Positions 45,485-52,216 of a stretch of 52,216 nt of DNA are shown here, piece by piece. Each line of letters starts with the position of its first letter. The stretch's first letter is position 1. The notes beneath the pieces are model-generated. The model was not told the origin of the DNA. It searched no databases and saw only the letters and a program-made list of their open reading frames with translations. A program made the translations under genes and the position numbers. This DNA is from an uncultured Acetatifactor sp. (lineage in GTDB: Bacteria > Bacillota > Clostridia > Lachnospirales > Lachnospiraceae): NCBI GenBank assembly GCA_947586055.1, contig CANPXL010000020.1, forward strand, positions 1 to 52,216. Reading direction: 5' to 3'.

Positions 45485-45694
45485 TCAGGCGATGCCGCTT
45501 ACCTCATACCCCGCTTCCGTGACCGCATCGGTCAATGCTCCGTCCGAAACCTCACCGGACAGCTCCACCGTGGCTGTCTTTGCCTCCAGATCCATGGTCA
45601 CAGCCGTTACGCCCTCCACGGCCTCCAGTGCCTTCTGTACTCTTCCGGTGCAGTGCGCACACATCATTCCCTCTACCGTCAATACTTTTTTCAT
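45485..45694 (-). CDS. Possible internally initiated CopZ-like copper chaperone
   Basis: 69 residues in the same frame as the end of copA. ATG at 45694 follows GGAAAGGA with an eight-base gap. The product [15 protein letters not shown]... is a complete heavy-metal-associated domain of usual CopZ length. It would be an alternative product of copA mRNA. Evidence is only the start signal and the domain boundary. Confidence 0.4.
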   Translation of the reverse strand: MKKVLTVEGMMCAHCTGRVQKALEAVEGVTAVTMDLEAKTATVELSGEVSDGALTDAVTEAGYEVSGIA

Positions 45695-48286
45695 CGTCTT
45701 TTTCCTTTCCGCGGGTCTCTCCCCGCCGTCTTTGATTTCCTGTTTTCCGGAAAAACCGCTCTTGAACCGTTTCAGCCGAAGCGCGTTTCCCACCACAAAA
45801 ATACTGCTGAGACTCATGGCCGCCGCGCCGAACATGGGATTCAGGCGGATGCCGAAAGCCGGGTACCAGCATCCCGCCGCCAGCGGAATCCCGACACAGT
45901 TATAAAAGAACGCCCAGAAGAGGTTCTGCTTGATATTGCGTATCACCGCACGGCTCAGCCGCACCGCCGTCACCGCGTCCTGCAGATCGCTCTTCATCAG
46001 CACGATATCGGCGCTCTCCATGGCAACGTCCGTCCCCGCGCCGATAGCCATGCCCACATCCGCTGCCGCCAGGGCGGGCGCGTCGTTGATGCCGTCTCCG
46101 ATCATAGCCACCTTATGCCCCCGGGCTTTCAGCTCCCGGATCTTTTTCTCCTTGTCCTGAGGCAGCACTTCCGCCACAGCCTCCGGGATGCCGATCTTTC
46201 TCCGCACGGCCTCCGCTGTCCTGGCATTATCGCCGGTGAGCATCACGACCCGGATCCCAAGCTTTTCAAATTGCTTTACCGCCTTCAGGGAACTTCCTCT
46301 GATGGTATCTGAGACGCCGATCATTCCCAAAAGTTCGCCCTCCCGGGCCACCAGCAGGGGAGTAACGCCCGTCTCCGCGGCCTGGTCCATATAATCCCTG
46401 ACCTCCTGCTTTACGGTTATTCCGTTTTCTTCCATATAGGCCAGATTCCCCACAAAACACCGGGTCCCGGCCTGAACCGTTTTGGAGGCCTTCTTTTCCG
46501 CTTCCGCAAGCGCCTCCGTCTCTCCGGCGGCCTCCAGCATATCTCTCACCTGGGCCGCACTGCTGCCCTGCACCGCCTTATAGGTGCCGTCCGGCTGTTT
46601 CCATGCACAGAACACGGACGTGGGACCGTCGTCCTCCTGCATGCCGCATCCGGCTTCCGCGCTGCTCTCCAGAACGCCCTCCACGCCCCGGCCAAATACC
46701 GCCTTAAAGTCCCTGACCTCCGGGATCTCCAGCTTCTGCAGGGCCGCGTAATTCAGCACCGCCTCCGCCAGAGGATGTTCGCTTTTTTTCTCCAGAGCCG
46801 CCGCCACCTGTACCAGGGTCTCCAGGCTGACGCCGGAATCCCACACCCCGGTTTCCTCTACCTTCAGCTTGCCGGAAGTGATGGTCCCGGTCTTATCCAG
46901 TACCACAGTGTCGATATCCCGGGCCCGCTGCAGAGCCTCCCCGGATTTGATCAGGATGCCCCGGCCTGCCCCCACTCCCGTTCCCACCATGATCGCCACA
47001 GGCGTGGCCAGCCCCAGTGCACAGGGGCAGGAGATCACCAGCACCGCGATGGCGGAGGAAATGGCAAACTCACTGTCCGCCCCCGCCGCCAGCCAGGCGA
47101 TCAGCGTCACCAGCGCGATTCCCATGACCGCCGGCACAAAGACGCCGGCCACCCGATCCGCAAGCTTTGCGATGGGGGCCTTGCTGGCGCTGGCTTCCTC
47201 CACCAGATGGATGATCTGGCTTAAGGTAGTGTCCTCACCCACTCTGTCCGCCCGGCATTTGAGGAATCCCGCCTTGTTCACCGTGGCAGAGACCACCCTG
47301 TCCCCCGCCTGTTTTTCCACAGGCACGCTCTCTCCCGTGATCGCCGCCTCGTCCACGCTGGAATTTCCCTCCAGCACCGTGCCGTCCACAGGCACCAGAC
47401 TTCCCGGCTTCACCAGAAAAATGTCGCCCTGACGCAGTTCCTCCGTAGGCACTTCCCGCTCGGTGCCGTCCTGCGCCAGAAGGACGGCGGTCTTGGGCGA
47501 AAGATCCATCAGTTTTGTAATCGCCTCGCTGGTCTTTCCCCTGGAACGGCTCTCCAGATATTTTCCCACCGTGATCAGGGTAAGGATCGTTCCCGCCGAC
47601 TCAAAGTAGAGATCATGAGAATAGTGTTCCACCAGCGCCATGTCCCCATGCCCCAGGCCATAGCCCATTCGGTACATGGCGAAAATACCGTAGAATACAG
47701 CCGCGGAAGCGCCAACCGCGATCAGGCTGTCCATATTGGGCGACAGATGTCTCAGGGTCCGGAAGCCCACCGCAAAAAATTTCCGGTTCATGTACAGAAT
47801 CGGAAGCAGCAAAAGCAGCTGTGTCAGCGCAAAATTGATGGCGTTCTCACTGCCCTGCAGATACCTGCGCGCAAAACCCGGCGCAGGAATTCCCAGCATC
47901 TCATGGATCATGGGAAACATCGCCACGTACATCAACGGGATCAGAAAACCGACGGAAATCCCCAGACGCCATCTCATGGAGCGCTCCTCGGCCGCAGCCT
48001 GTTTCTGCAGGCTGTCCCTTCCGGGGGCTGCCGCTCTTTTCCCTTCCTTTTTTTCTTCCCCTCTTACATTTTCTCCAGATAGAAGCTGCGCGCCGTAGCC
48101 CGCCTTCTCCACCGCCGCCACGATCTCATCCCGGCCCAGTTCCTCCGGCCGGTAGCTGACCTCCATGGTCTCCGTCAGCAGATTCACGGAAGCCGTCTCC
48201 ACTCCCGCCAGCTTATTTACCGCCTTCTCCACATGGGCGGAGCAGGCGGAACAGGTCATCCCCGAAATATGATATCGCTCTTTCAT
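45485..48286 (-). CDS. copA: Copper-exporting P1B-type ATPase with N- and C-terminal metal-binding domains
   Basis: 933 residues. N-terminal heavy-metal domain with GMTCSACS (Cys12, Cys15). The P-type core has CPC in [12 protein letters not shown], phosphorylation site DKTGT, TGES and [10 protein letters not shown]. After the last membrane segments a linker leads to a second heavy-metal domain, GMMCAHC, at the extreme C-terminus. Such a C-terminal domain is unusual for CopA. An internal ATG (codon 865, at 45694) is preceded by AAAGGA and would yield the last domain alone, a CopZ-like chaperone. It exports Cu(I) from the cytoplasm. It follows csoR by 59 bp. Confidence 0.95.
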   Translation of the reverse strand: MKERYHISGMTCSACSAHVEKAVNKLAGVETASVNLLTETMEVSYRPEELGRDEIVAAVEKAGYGAQLLSGENVRGEEKKEGKRAAAPGRDSLQKQAAAEERSMRWRLGISVGFLIPLMYVAMFPMIHEMLGIPAPGFARRYLQGSENAINFALTQLLLLLPILYMNRKFFAVGFRTLRHLSPNMDSLIAVGASAAVFYGIFAMYRMGYGLGHGDMALVEHYSHDLYFESAGTILTLITVGKYLESRSRGKTSEAITKLMDLSPKTAVLLAQDGTEREVPTEELRQGDIFLVKPGSLVPVDGTVLEGNSSVDEAAITGESVPVEKQAGDRVVSATVNKAGFLKCRADRVGEDTTLSQIIHLVEEASASKAPIAKLADRVAGVFVPAVMGIALVTLIAWLAAGADSEFAISSAIAVLVISCPCALGLATPVAIMVGTGVGAGRGILIKSGEALQRARDIDTVVLDKTGTITSGKLKVEETGVWDSGVSLETLVQVAAALEKKSEHPLAEAVLNYAALQKLEIPEVRDFKAVFGRGVEGVLESSAEAGCGMQEDDGPTSVFCAWKQPDGTYKAVQGSSAAQVRDMLEAAGETEALAEAEKKASKTVQAGTRCFVGNLAYMEENGITVKQEVRDYMDQAAETGVTPLLVAREGELLGMIGVSDTIRGSSLKAVKQFEKLGIRVVMLTGDNARTAEAVRRKIGIPEAVAEVLPQDKEKKIRELKARGHKVAMIGDGINDAPALAAADVGMAIGAGTDVAMESADIVLMKSDLQDAVTAVRLSRAVIRNIKQNLFWAFFYNCVGIPLAAGCWYPAFGIRLNPMFGAAAMSLSSIFVVGNALRLKRFKSGFSGKQEIKDGGERPAERKKTMKKVLTVEGMMCAHCTGRVQKALEAVEGVTAVTMDLEAKTATVELSGEVSDGALTDAVTEAGYEVSGIA

Positions 48287-48345
48287 TTTCTTTCACCCAT
48301 TTCTTTTCCCGGTCCCACCGTGGTTCCGCGGCAGGCTTTTCTCCG

Positions 48346-48675
48346 TCATTTCAGCTTTTTTACAAGCTCCACGGCCTCTCCGATCACATCGGTGTTTCCC
48401 TTTGTGATCTCTTCCGCCACGCAGGTTTTCATGTGCTCTTCCAGGATCAGGTAGCCGAAGGACTGCAGCGCGCTTTCCACCGCCGCCACCTGTGTCAGGA
48501 TATCCCCGCAGTAGCGGTTCTCGTCCAGCATCCTTCCGATGCCGTTCAGCTGCCCCGTCATGCGGTTCAGCCGGTTCTTCAGCTGCCGGATCTCCTTTTC
48601 CTTCCTCGGCGTGGCCTTCCTGCGGCAGCCGCATTCCTCTCCCGCCGGCAAGGCGGTATCGTTTTCCTTTTTCAT
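48346..48675 (-). CDS. csoR: CsoR-type copper-sensing repressor
   Basis: 109 residues from the ATG at 48675, with AGAGGA eight bases before; an ATG at 48681 is also possible. The fold is the CsoR/DUF156 helical bundle. The Cu(I) ligands are present in the usual order: Cys56 (RYCGDIL), His81 and Cys85 (LEEHMKTC). The N-terminal region contains an extra CGC. It represses copA until Cu(I) releases it from DNA. CsoR boxes lie in its own promoter. First gene of the operon csoR-copA. Confidence 0.92.
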   Translation of the reverse strand: MKKENDTALPAGEECGCRRKATPRKEKEIRQLKNRLNRMTGQLNGIGRMLDENRYCGDILTQVAAVESALQSFGYLILEEHMKTCVAEEITKGNTDVIGEAVELVKKLK

Positions 48676-48792
48676 CCTCATTTTCCTCTTTCCCGGCCGC
48701 TCCCAAAAGCGGTCCCCGCGCATGGTTCCGGTTCCGTGCGGCGTCTGCACGTCCTGCCGAAGCGTCTGTGCCTCCCTGTCCTTGAAACAAGA

Positions 48793-48855
48793 ATACCCTA
48801 CAGGGGTATTTTTTCCTGTCACAGACAGAATATACCCCCATAGGGTATTTGTCAA
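48793..48855 (-). promoter_or_regulatory. csoR-copA promoter with two CsoR operator boxes
   Basis: On the minus strand TTGACA (48855-48850), 17-bp spacer, TATTCT (48832-48827). The spacer is itself a CsoR box, TACCCCCATAGGGTA on the plus strand (48833-48847). A second box, ATACCCTACAGGGGTAT (48793-48809), lies about 39 bp downstream within the leader. Copper-responsive repression by occlusion fits. Confidence 0.85.
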
Positions 48856-48908
48856 GGCCTTTTTTCTTTCTCCGAAACAAAGTTTTTTCTTCTCCACAAC
48901 AAAGGCGC

Positions 48909-49060
48909 AACAGTTCAGCCCGCGCCATTCGCAAAGTCGCGCTGACGCGCTATCCGGCGCTGCGCGCCTTCCTTTGCTCATGATACGGCGCTCCCTCGGC
49001 AGCCACATTCAGCGATAAATTCGTGCAAGCACGATTTCTCCGCTGAATACGGCTGAACGG
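48909..49060 (-). repeat. Composite palindromic repeat, copy R2
   Basis: Inverse orientation relative to R1. On the plus strand it starts AACAGTTCAGCC and ends GGCTGAACGG. It contains the second GC-rich fold, the ATGAGCAAAG segment (read on minus) and the long palindrome with ATTCGTGC/GCACGAT. Only 13 bp separate it from R3. Confidence 0.9.
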
Positions 49061-49073
49061 ATAAGAAATCTGT

Positions 49074-49233
49074 AACAGTTCAGCCCGCGCCATTCGCAAA
49101 GTCGCGCTGACGCGCTATCCGGCGCTGCGCGCCTTCCTTTGCTCATGATTCGGCGCTCCCTCGGCAGCCACATTCAGCGATAAATTCGTGCAAGCACGAT
49201 TTCTCCGCTGAATGCGGCTGCCGGCTGAACTTT
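49074..49233 (-). repeat. Composite palindromic repeat, copy R3
   Basis: Nearly identical to R2 over its first 140 bp. It ends in GGCTGAACTTTAG, which runs into the TAA stop of metY. R2 and R3 together fill the gap between the csoR promoter and metY. Confidence 0.9.
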
Positions 49234-50536
49234 AGACGGCGTCAAATCCGCCCTGCAGATCCTCAATGATATCGTCGATATGCTCCGTCCCGATGGAAAG
49301 GCGGATGGTATTCCTGTAAATGCCCTGCTCCTCCAGCTCACTGTCGCTCAGTTGGGCATGGGTGGTGGAGGCGGGATGGATCACAAGCGATTTCACGTCA
49401 GCCACATTGGCAAGCAGCGAGAACAGCTCCAGATTGTCGATAAACCTTTTCGCCTCGGCCTCTCCTCCCTTGATCTCAAAGGTAAAGATGGAGCCGCCGC
49501 CGTTGGGAAAATACTTTTTGTATAACGCCTGCTGAACGGGGTCCTTGGAAACGGAAGGATGGTGCACTCTCTCCACCTTTGGATGGCCGTTTAAAAACTC
49601 CACTACCTTCAGCGCGTTTTCCACATGCCGTTCCACCCGCAAAGACAGGGTTTCCAGCCCCTGCAGGAAGAAAAAGGCGTGGAACGGAGAGAGCGTCGCC
49701 CCCATATCGCGCAGCAGAATGGCGCGGATCGCGGTGACAAAGGCTGCGCCGGGCACGGCCTTGCTGAAGGTAACGCCGTGATAGCTCTCGTTCGGCGTCG
49801 TCAGATGCGGGAATTTTCCCGAAGCTTCCCAGTCGAATTTGCCGCTTTCCACGATCACGCCGCCGATAGTGGTTCCATGGCCGCCGATGTATTTCGTCGC
49901 GGAATGTACCACAATGTCGGCCCCGTACTCAAAAGGCCGGACCAGATAAGGCGTGGCAAACGTGTTGTCAACCACGAGCGGCACTTTGTGGGCATGGGCG
50001 ATCTGCGCCAATTTTTCAATATCCACCACGTCCGAATTGGGATTTCCAAGGGTTTCGATAAAAATCCCCTTGGTATTCTCCCTGATCGCGGCCTCGACCG
50101 CCCCGAGATCCGCCGGGTTTACAAAGGTTGTCGTGATGCCGTAATCCACAAGCGTATTTGCCAGCAGGTTGTATGTACCGCCGTAGATGTTGTCCGCCGC
50201 CACAATGTGGTCTCCGGCCTTGGCGAGATTCTGAACGGCATAGGAAATAGCCGCCATCCCGCTGGCAACCGCCAGCGCCGCGGTTCCTCCCTCTAAAGCC
50301 GCAATGCGCTTTTCAAAGGCGTCCTGCGTCGGATTCGTCAGACGGCCGTAAATATTGCCGCTGTCCGCCAGTCCGAAACGGGCCGCCGCATGATCGCAGT
50401 TGTGGAACACATAGGATGAGGTCTGGTAGATTGGCACCGCCCTGGCATCCGTAACAGGGTCGGGCTGCTCCTGCCCCGCATGGAGCTGCAGCGTCTCAAA
50501 TTTCAGGTTTCTCCGGTCATAAGGTTTCTTGCTCAT
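49232..50536 (-). CDS. metY: O-acetylhomoserine aminocarboxypropyltransferase
   Basis: 434 residues from the ATG at 50536 (CGGAGTGAT upstream). A Cys/Met metabolism PLP enzyme: ETLQLHAGQEQPDPVT at the N-terminus, SGMAAI, and Schiff-base Lys215 in HSATKYIGGHG. Length and N-terminal features match the O-acetylhomoserine sulfhydrylase group, which makes homocysteine (or methionine) from O-acetylhomoserine and sulfide or methanethiol. No riboswitch or T-box was found upstream. The 3' end touches repeat R3. Confidence 0.95.
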   Translation of the reverse strand: MSKKPYDRRNLKFETLQLHAGQEQPDPVTDARAVPIYQTSSYVFHNCDHAAARFGLADSGNIYGRLTNPTQDAFEKRIAALEGGTAALAVASGMAAISYAVQNLAKAGDHIVAADNIYGGTYNLLANTLVDYGITTTFVNPADLGAVEAAIRENTKGIFIETLGNPNSDVVDIEKLAQIAHAHKVPLVVDNTFATPYLVRPFEYGADIVVHSATKYIGGHGTTIGGVIVESGKFDWEASGKFPHLTTPNESYHGVTFSKAVPGAAFVTAIRAILLRDMGATLSPFHAFFFLQGLETLSLRVERHVENALKVVEFLNGHPKVERVHHPSVSKDPVQQALYKKYFPNGGGSIFTFEIKGGEAEAKRFIDNLELFSLLANVADVKSLVIHPASTTHAQLSDSELEEQGIYRNTIRLSIGTEHIDDIIEDLQGGFDAV

Positions 50537-50636
50537 AATATCACTCCGATCCGCCGGTATCCGGCCTTTTTTCCATTTCCCAATACTTTTTGGAAAGGCG
50601 CTTCCCTTTTTCATAGTATTTAGGTAGGTTTAGTAT

Positions 50637-50665
50637 ACATTAACCCTTTTTCCGCAATCTGTCAA
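50637..50665 (-). promoter_or_regulatory. Promoter of metY
   Basis: On the minus strand TTGACA (50665-50660), 17-bp spacer, TAATGT (50642-50637). The following sequence, TATACTAAACCTACCTAAATA, could be an Rrf2/CymR-type operator, but I cannot assign it. Confidence 0.55.
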
Positions 50666-50690
50666 GGGGTTTTTACTATTATTTTGTTTT

Positions 50691-50850
50691 AACAGTTCAG
50701 CCGTCCGTCGCATTCACCGAAAAATCGTGCTCGCACGAATTTTTCGATGAATGCGACGGACGAGGGAGCGCCATTTCATGAGCAAAGACAGGCGCGCAGC
50801 GCCGCATAGCGCGGCAGCGCGGCTTTGCGAATGGCGCGCGCTGAACGGTT
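50691..50850 (+). repeat. Composite palindromic repeat, copy R4
   Basis: Starts AACAGTTCAGCC and ends GCGCTGAACGGTT. First palindrome: about 29 bp per arm centred on CGTGC-TC-GCACG. Second fold: GCGCCATT/AATGGCGC outside, GCAAAG/CTTTGC in the middle and two GCGC stems inside. Confidence 0.92.
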
Positions 50851-50863
50851 GCAGTTTTCTTAT

Positions 50864-51014
50864 CCGTTCAGCCGTATTCACCGAAAAATCATGCTCGCAT
50901 GAATTTTTCGGTGAACACGGCGGACGAGGGAGCGCCATTTCATGAGCAAAGGCAGGCGCGCAGCGCCGAATAGCGCGTCAGCGCGGCTTTGCGAATGGCG
51001 CGCGCTGAACGGTT
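50864..51014 (+). repeat. Composite palindromic repeat, copy R5
   Basis: Same structure as R4. In the first palindrome CATGC/GCATG replaces CGTGC/GCACG, a paired substitution that keeps the stem. Ends are CCGTTCAGCC and GCTGAACGG. Confidence 0.9.
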
Positions 51015-51027
51015 GCAGTTTTCTTAT

Positions 51028-51102
51028 TCGTTCAGTCGTATTCACCGAAAAATCGTGCTCGCACGAATTTTTCGATGAACACGACGGCCGAGGGAGCGCC
51101 AT
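51028..51102 (+). repeat. Composite palindromic repeat, truncated copy R6
   Basis: Contains the first palindrome and breaks off inside GGAGCGCCAT, directly before the last codons of the EIIA-like gene at 51108. Its arms GTCGT/ACGAC differ from R5 GCCGT/ACGGC by a paired change. Confidence 0.88.
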
Positions 51103-51107
51103 ACCGC

Positions 51108-52025
51108 CTACACCATATCCATGCCTGCGCGCTCCGAAACCGTCAGGATTTCTTCTCCCGTCCGGGTCTGTTCCCTGGCTGTCAGGCGGACATTGGTGCC
51201 GTAAGAATGATTCTCCACTCTCACCGTCACGGCCGGGAAGATTCCTTCCGCAACCAGGTTCGGAATGTCGAATTCCAGAAGCAGCTTGCCTTTCGTCACG
51301 ATCTCGTTCTGTACCACCCTTGGGCGGAAATATCTGCCCATCAGGTCGTCCTTGACGTTTCCCACCTGCAGATAAAGTTCGGTTCCAAACTCTGTGCGGA
51401 GCAAAAATGCATTTCCCATGGGAAACAGCTTCACGATCTTTCCTCCGGCGGGCGCATACAGCCTGTCTTCCTCCGGCTGTATCACCAGAGAGGGATGTCC
51501 GTCGTCCCTGCAGGAGAGCAGCCAGCCCTTCACCGGGCTTCCCACCGACCATTTCATGCCTTCCGGTTCCTGCTGGCCCCTCCCTCTGCGGCCGCGTCTC
51601 ACAGGACGAACAATGCCGTCTCTGCCGCGGATCATTCTGTCGGAGAGCCTGCCCGCCGCTCCCGCTCTGAACCGGCCGCCGTCGTCTTCCATCGTCCCGC
51701 GGGGCGCCGGTTTTGTATCCGCCGGTCCGATCTGCGTTTCGCAGGCGCCATCCTGCAGCACGGAAACCGAGCCGCCGACTTCCCGGTCCTCCGTCCTCTG
51801 AGCCCAAAGGCTCCGCGCCGCTTCCCAACCGCTGCGGCCGGACCTCATGACCCGCGTCTCCACCGATTTTATTCCAGAGGCCGGGCTCTGCCCGGCAGCC
51901 GCCTGTCCCTCCGCTGCTTCTTCCCCGTAAGACTCCCCGTTCTGCACAGAAAGCCTTCCCATACAAAAACCCGCCAGCGCGGAGGCCGCAGCCATCGCGG
52001 TCATCCACAACACATTCCACACCAT
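51108..52025 (-). CDS. Membrane-anchored protein with a degenerate PTS EIIA-Glc-like domain
   Basis: 305 residues; the start follows AGGAGG by eight bases. One membrane segment (about 6-25), then a long Gly/Arg/Ala-rich low-complexity region (26-155), and a C-terminal domain (about 158-285) that resembles the glucose-type EIIA hairpin fold: LYAPAGGKIVKLFPMGNAFLLRTEFG and TELYLQVGN, KGKLLLEFD. In true EIIA two histidines are needed; here Asn205 and Gln220 stand at these places, so phosphotransfer is unlikely. The domain would face outside or inside depending on topology. The role may be binding. A transfer of function to peptidoglycan or sugar binding is only guesswork. Confidence 0.6.
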   Translation of the reverse strand: MVWNVLWMTAMAAASALAGFCMGRLSVQNGESYGEEAAEGQAAAGQSPASGIKSVETRVMRSGRSGWEAARSLWAQRTEDREVGGSVSVLQDGACETQIGPADTKPAPRGTMEDDGGRFRAGAAGRLSDRMIRGRDGIVRPVRRGRRGRGQQEPEGMKWSVGSPVKGWLLSCRDDGHPSLVIQPEEDRLYAPAGGKIVKLFPMGNAFLLRTEFGTELYLQVGNVKDDLMGRYFRPRVVQNEIVTKGKLLLEFDIPNLVAEGIFPAVTVRVENHSYGTNVRLTAREQTRTGEEILTVSERAGMDMV

Positions 52026-52094
52026 ACGTTCCGCCTCCTTATACAGCCATTTTTCCCCAACAGAAAAAAAATATGAAAAAATTTGAAAAAAATA

Positions 52095-52124
52095 TTGACA
52101 TCCTCCGTTTTTCGGTGTTATACT
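52095..52124 (+). promoter_or_regulatory. Strong promoter at the right edge
   Basis: TTGACA (52095-52100), 18-bp spacer, TATACT (52119-52124). The region is A/T-rich. Transcription would start near 52131 and run rightwards. Confidence 0.75.
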
Positions 52125-52130
52125 TCAAAT

Positions 52131-52216
52131 GTATTCTGGATGAAAGTCATTGAACTCACATATTTTTGTAAGTCATTGCTACTTTGATGATGGTTTACAA
52201 AAATATGTGATTTTTT
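52131..52216 (+). ncRNA. Candidate small RNA or attenuated leader at the right edge
   Basis: The predicted transcript contains two copies of AAGTCATTG and ends in a perfect hairpin followed by six Ts at the window end. It could be an 86-nt RNA or the leader of a gene outside the window. No known family recognised. Confidence 0.4.
52156..52216 (+). terminator. Perfect 16-bp hairpin with T run
   Basis: Arms TCACATATTTTTGTAA (52156-52171) and TTACAAAAATATGTGA (52195-52210) are exactly complementary; 23-nt loop; TTTTTT to the end of the window. The stem is A/T-rich, unlike typical terminators here, so a DNA element end is also possible. Confidence 0.6.

Noticed and set aside
48346..49008. Longer csoR reading frame starting inside repeat R2
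   Set aside because: It would cross the copper promoter and the repeat; the csoR start with a ribosome binding site is at 48675.
50537..50690. SAM riboswitch or T-box before metY
   Set aside because: None of the conserved elements of either is visible; only a promoter-like sequence is.
49074..51102. Insertion sequence with transposase
   Set aside because: The repeats have inverted ends but encode no transposase; at most they are nonautonomous elements.

Overview
The window looks like a chromosomal segment of an anaerobic, spore-forming Lachnospiraceae-type Clostridia bacterium with a fairly GC-rich genome. Evidence: an oxygen-independent class III ribonucleotide reductase, an [FeFe]-hydrogenase-like receptor, sporulation-type proteins (a SpoIID-domain/LysM protein and a subtilase behind a sigma-E-like promoter), families typical of Lachnospiraceae (DUF6171, DUF4317, DUF3737, DUF3784, YhfC), and tRNA genes without encoded CCA. 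No phage, transposase, plasmid or CRISPR gene was seen. Most genes lie on the minus strand. Family names come from recognised motifs, not from a search.

Layout. 1-415: structured noncoding DNA with a strong promoter and a terminator that would give a roughly 97-nt RNA. 416-7254: DUF1700, DUF6171, tRNA-Arg, a YhfC-type membrane protease, a SpoIID/peptidoglycan-binding/LysM protein, a MalY-type C-S lyase with DUF3737, and a tRNA-Glu/CAT/Asp cluster. 7552-11601: a CE2-type esterase, pyrF, a GH26-like hydrolase coupled to a GNAT acetyltransferase. 11891-16371: a soluble hydrogenase-like chemoreceptor, then nrdD behind two NrdR boxes. 16849-25329: XRE regulator, TPR lipoprotein, mscL, DUF4317 plus a GH2 hydrolase, a 26-bp tandem repeat, and the subtilase. 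25460-28150: a GntR/YtrA-type regulator with a three-gene ABC exporter. 28371-33038: a GDP-L-fucose operon (gmd, fcl, manC) ending in an M18 aminopeptidase. 33138-35970: DJ-1 and CYTH proteins, a cation antiporter behind an attenuated leader RNA, and an AT-rich DUF3784 gene. 36124-36649: five tRNAs. 36899-45052: a membrane chemoreceptor, a VUT-family transporter with an SDR, a hybrid sensor kinase, clpB. 45485-48855: a csoR-copA copper operon. 49232-52025: metY and a membrane protein with a degenerate EIIA-Glc-like domain. The right edge carries a promoter running into a perfect 16-bp hairpin with a T run.

The strongest candidates for something new are: (1) a family of composite palindromic repeats of about 150-165 bp with paired substitutions in their stems, lying against gene 3' ends at 36727-36893, 48909-49233 and 50691-51102; (2) the cytoplasmic hydrogenase-like chemoreceptor, which keeps four H-cluster cysteines but lacks the proton-relay cysteine; (3) the sigma-E-like promoter of the subtilase; (4) an internal ribosome binding site in copA that would release a free CopZ-like chaperone; (5) several small RNA or leader candidates.
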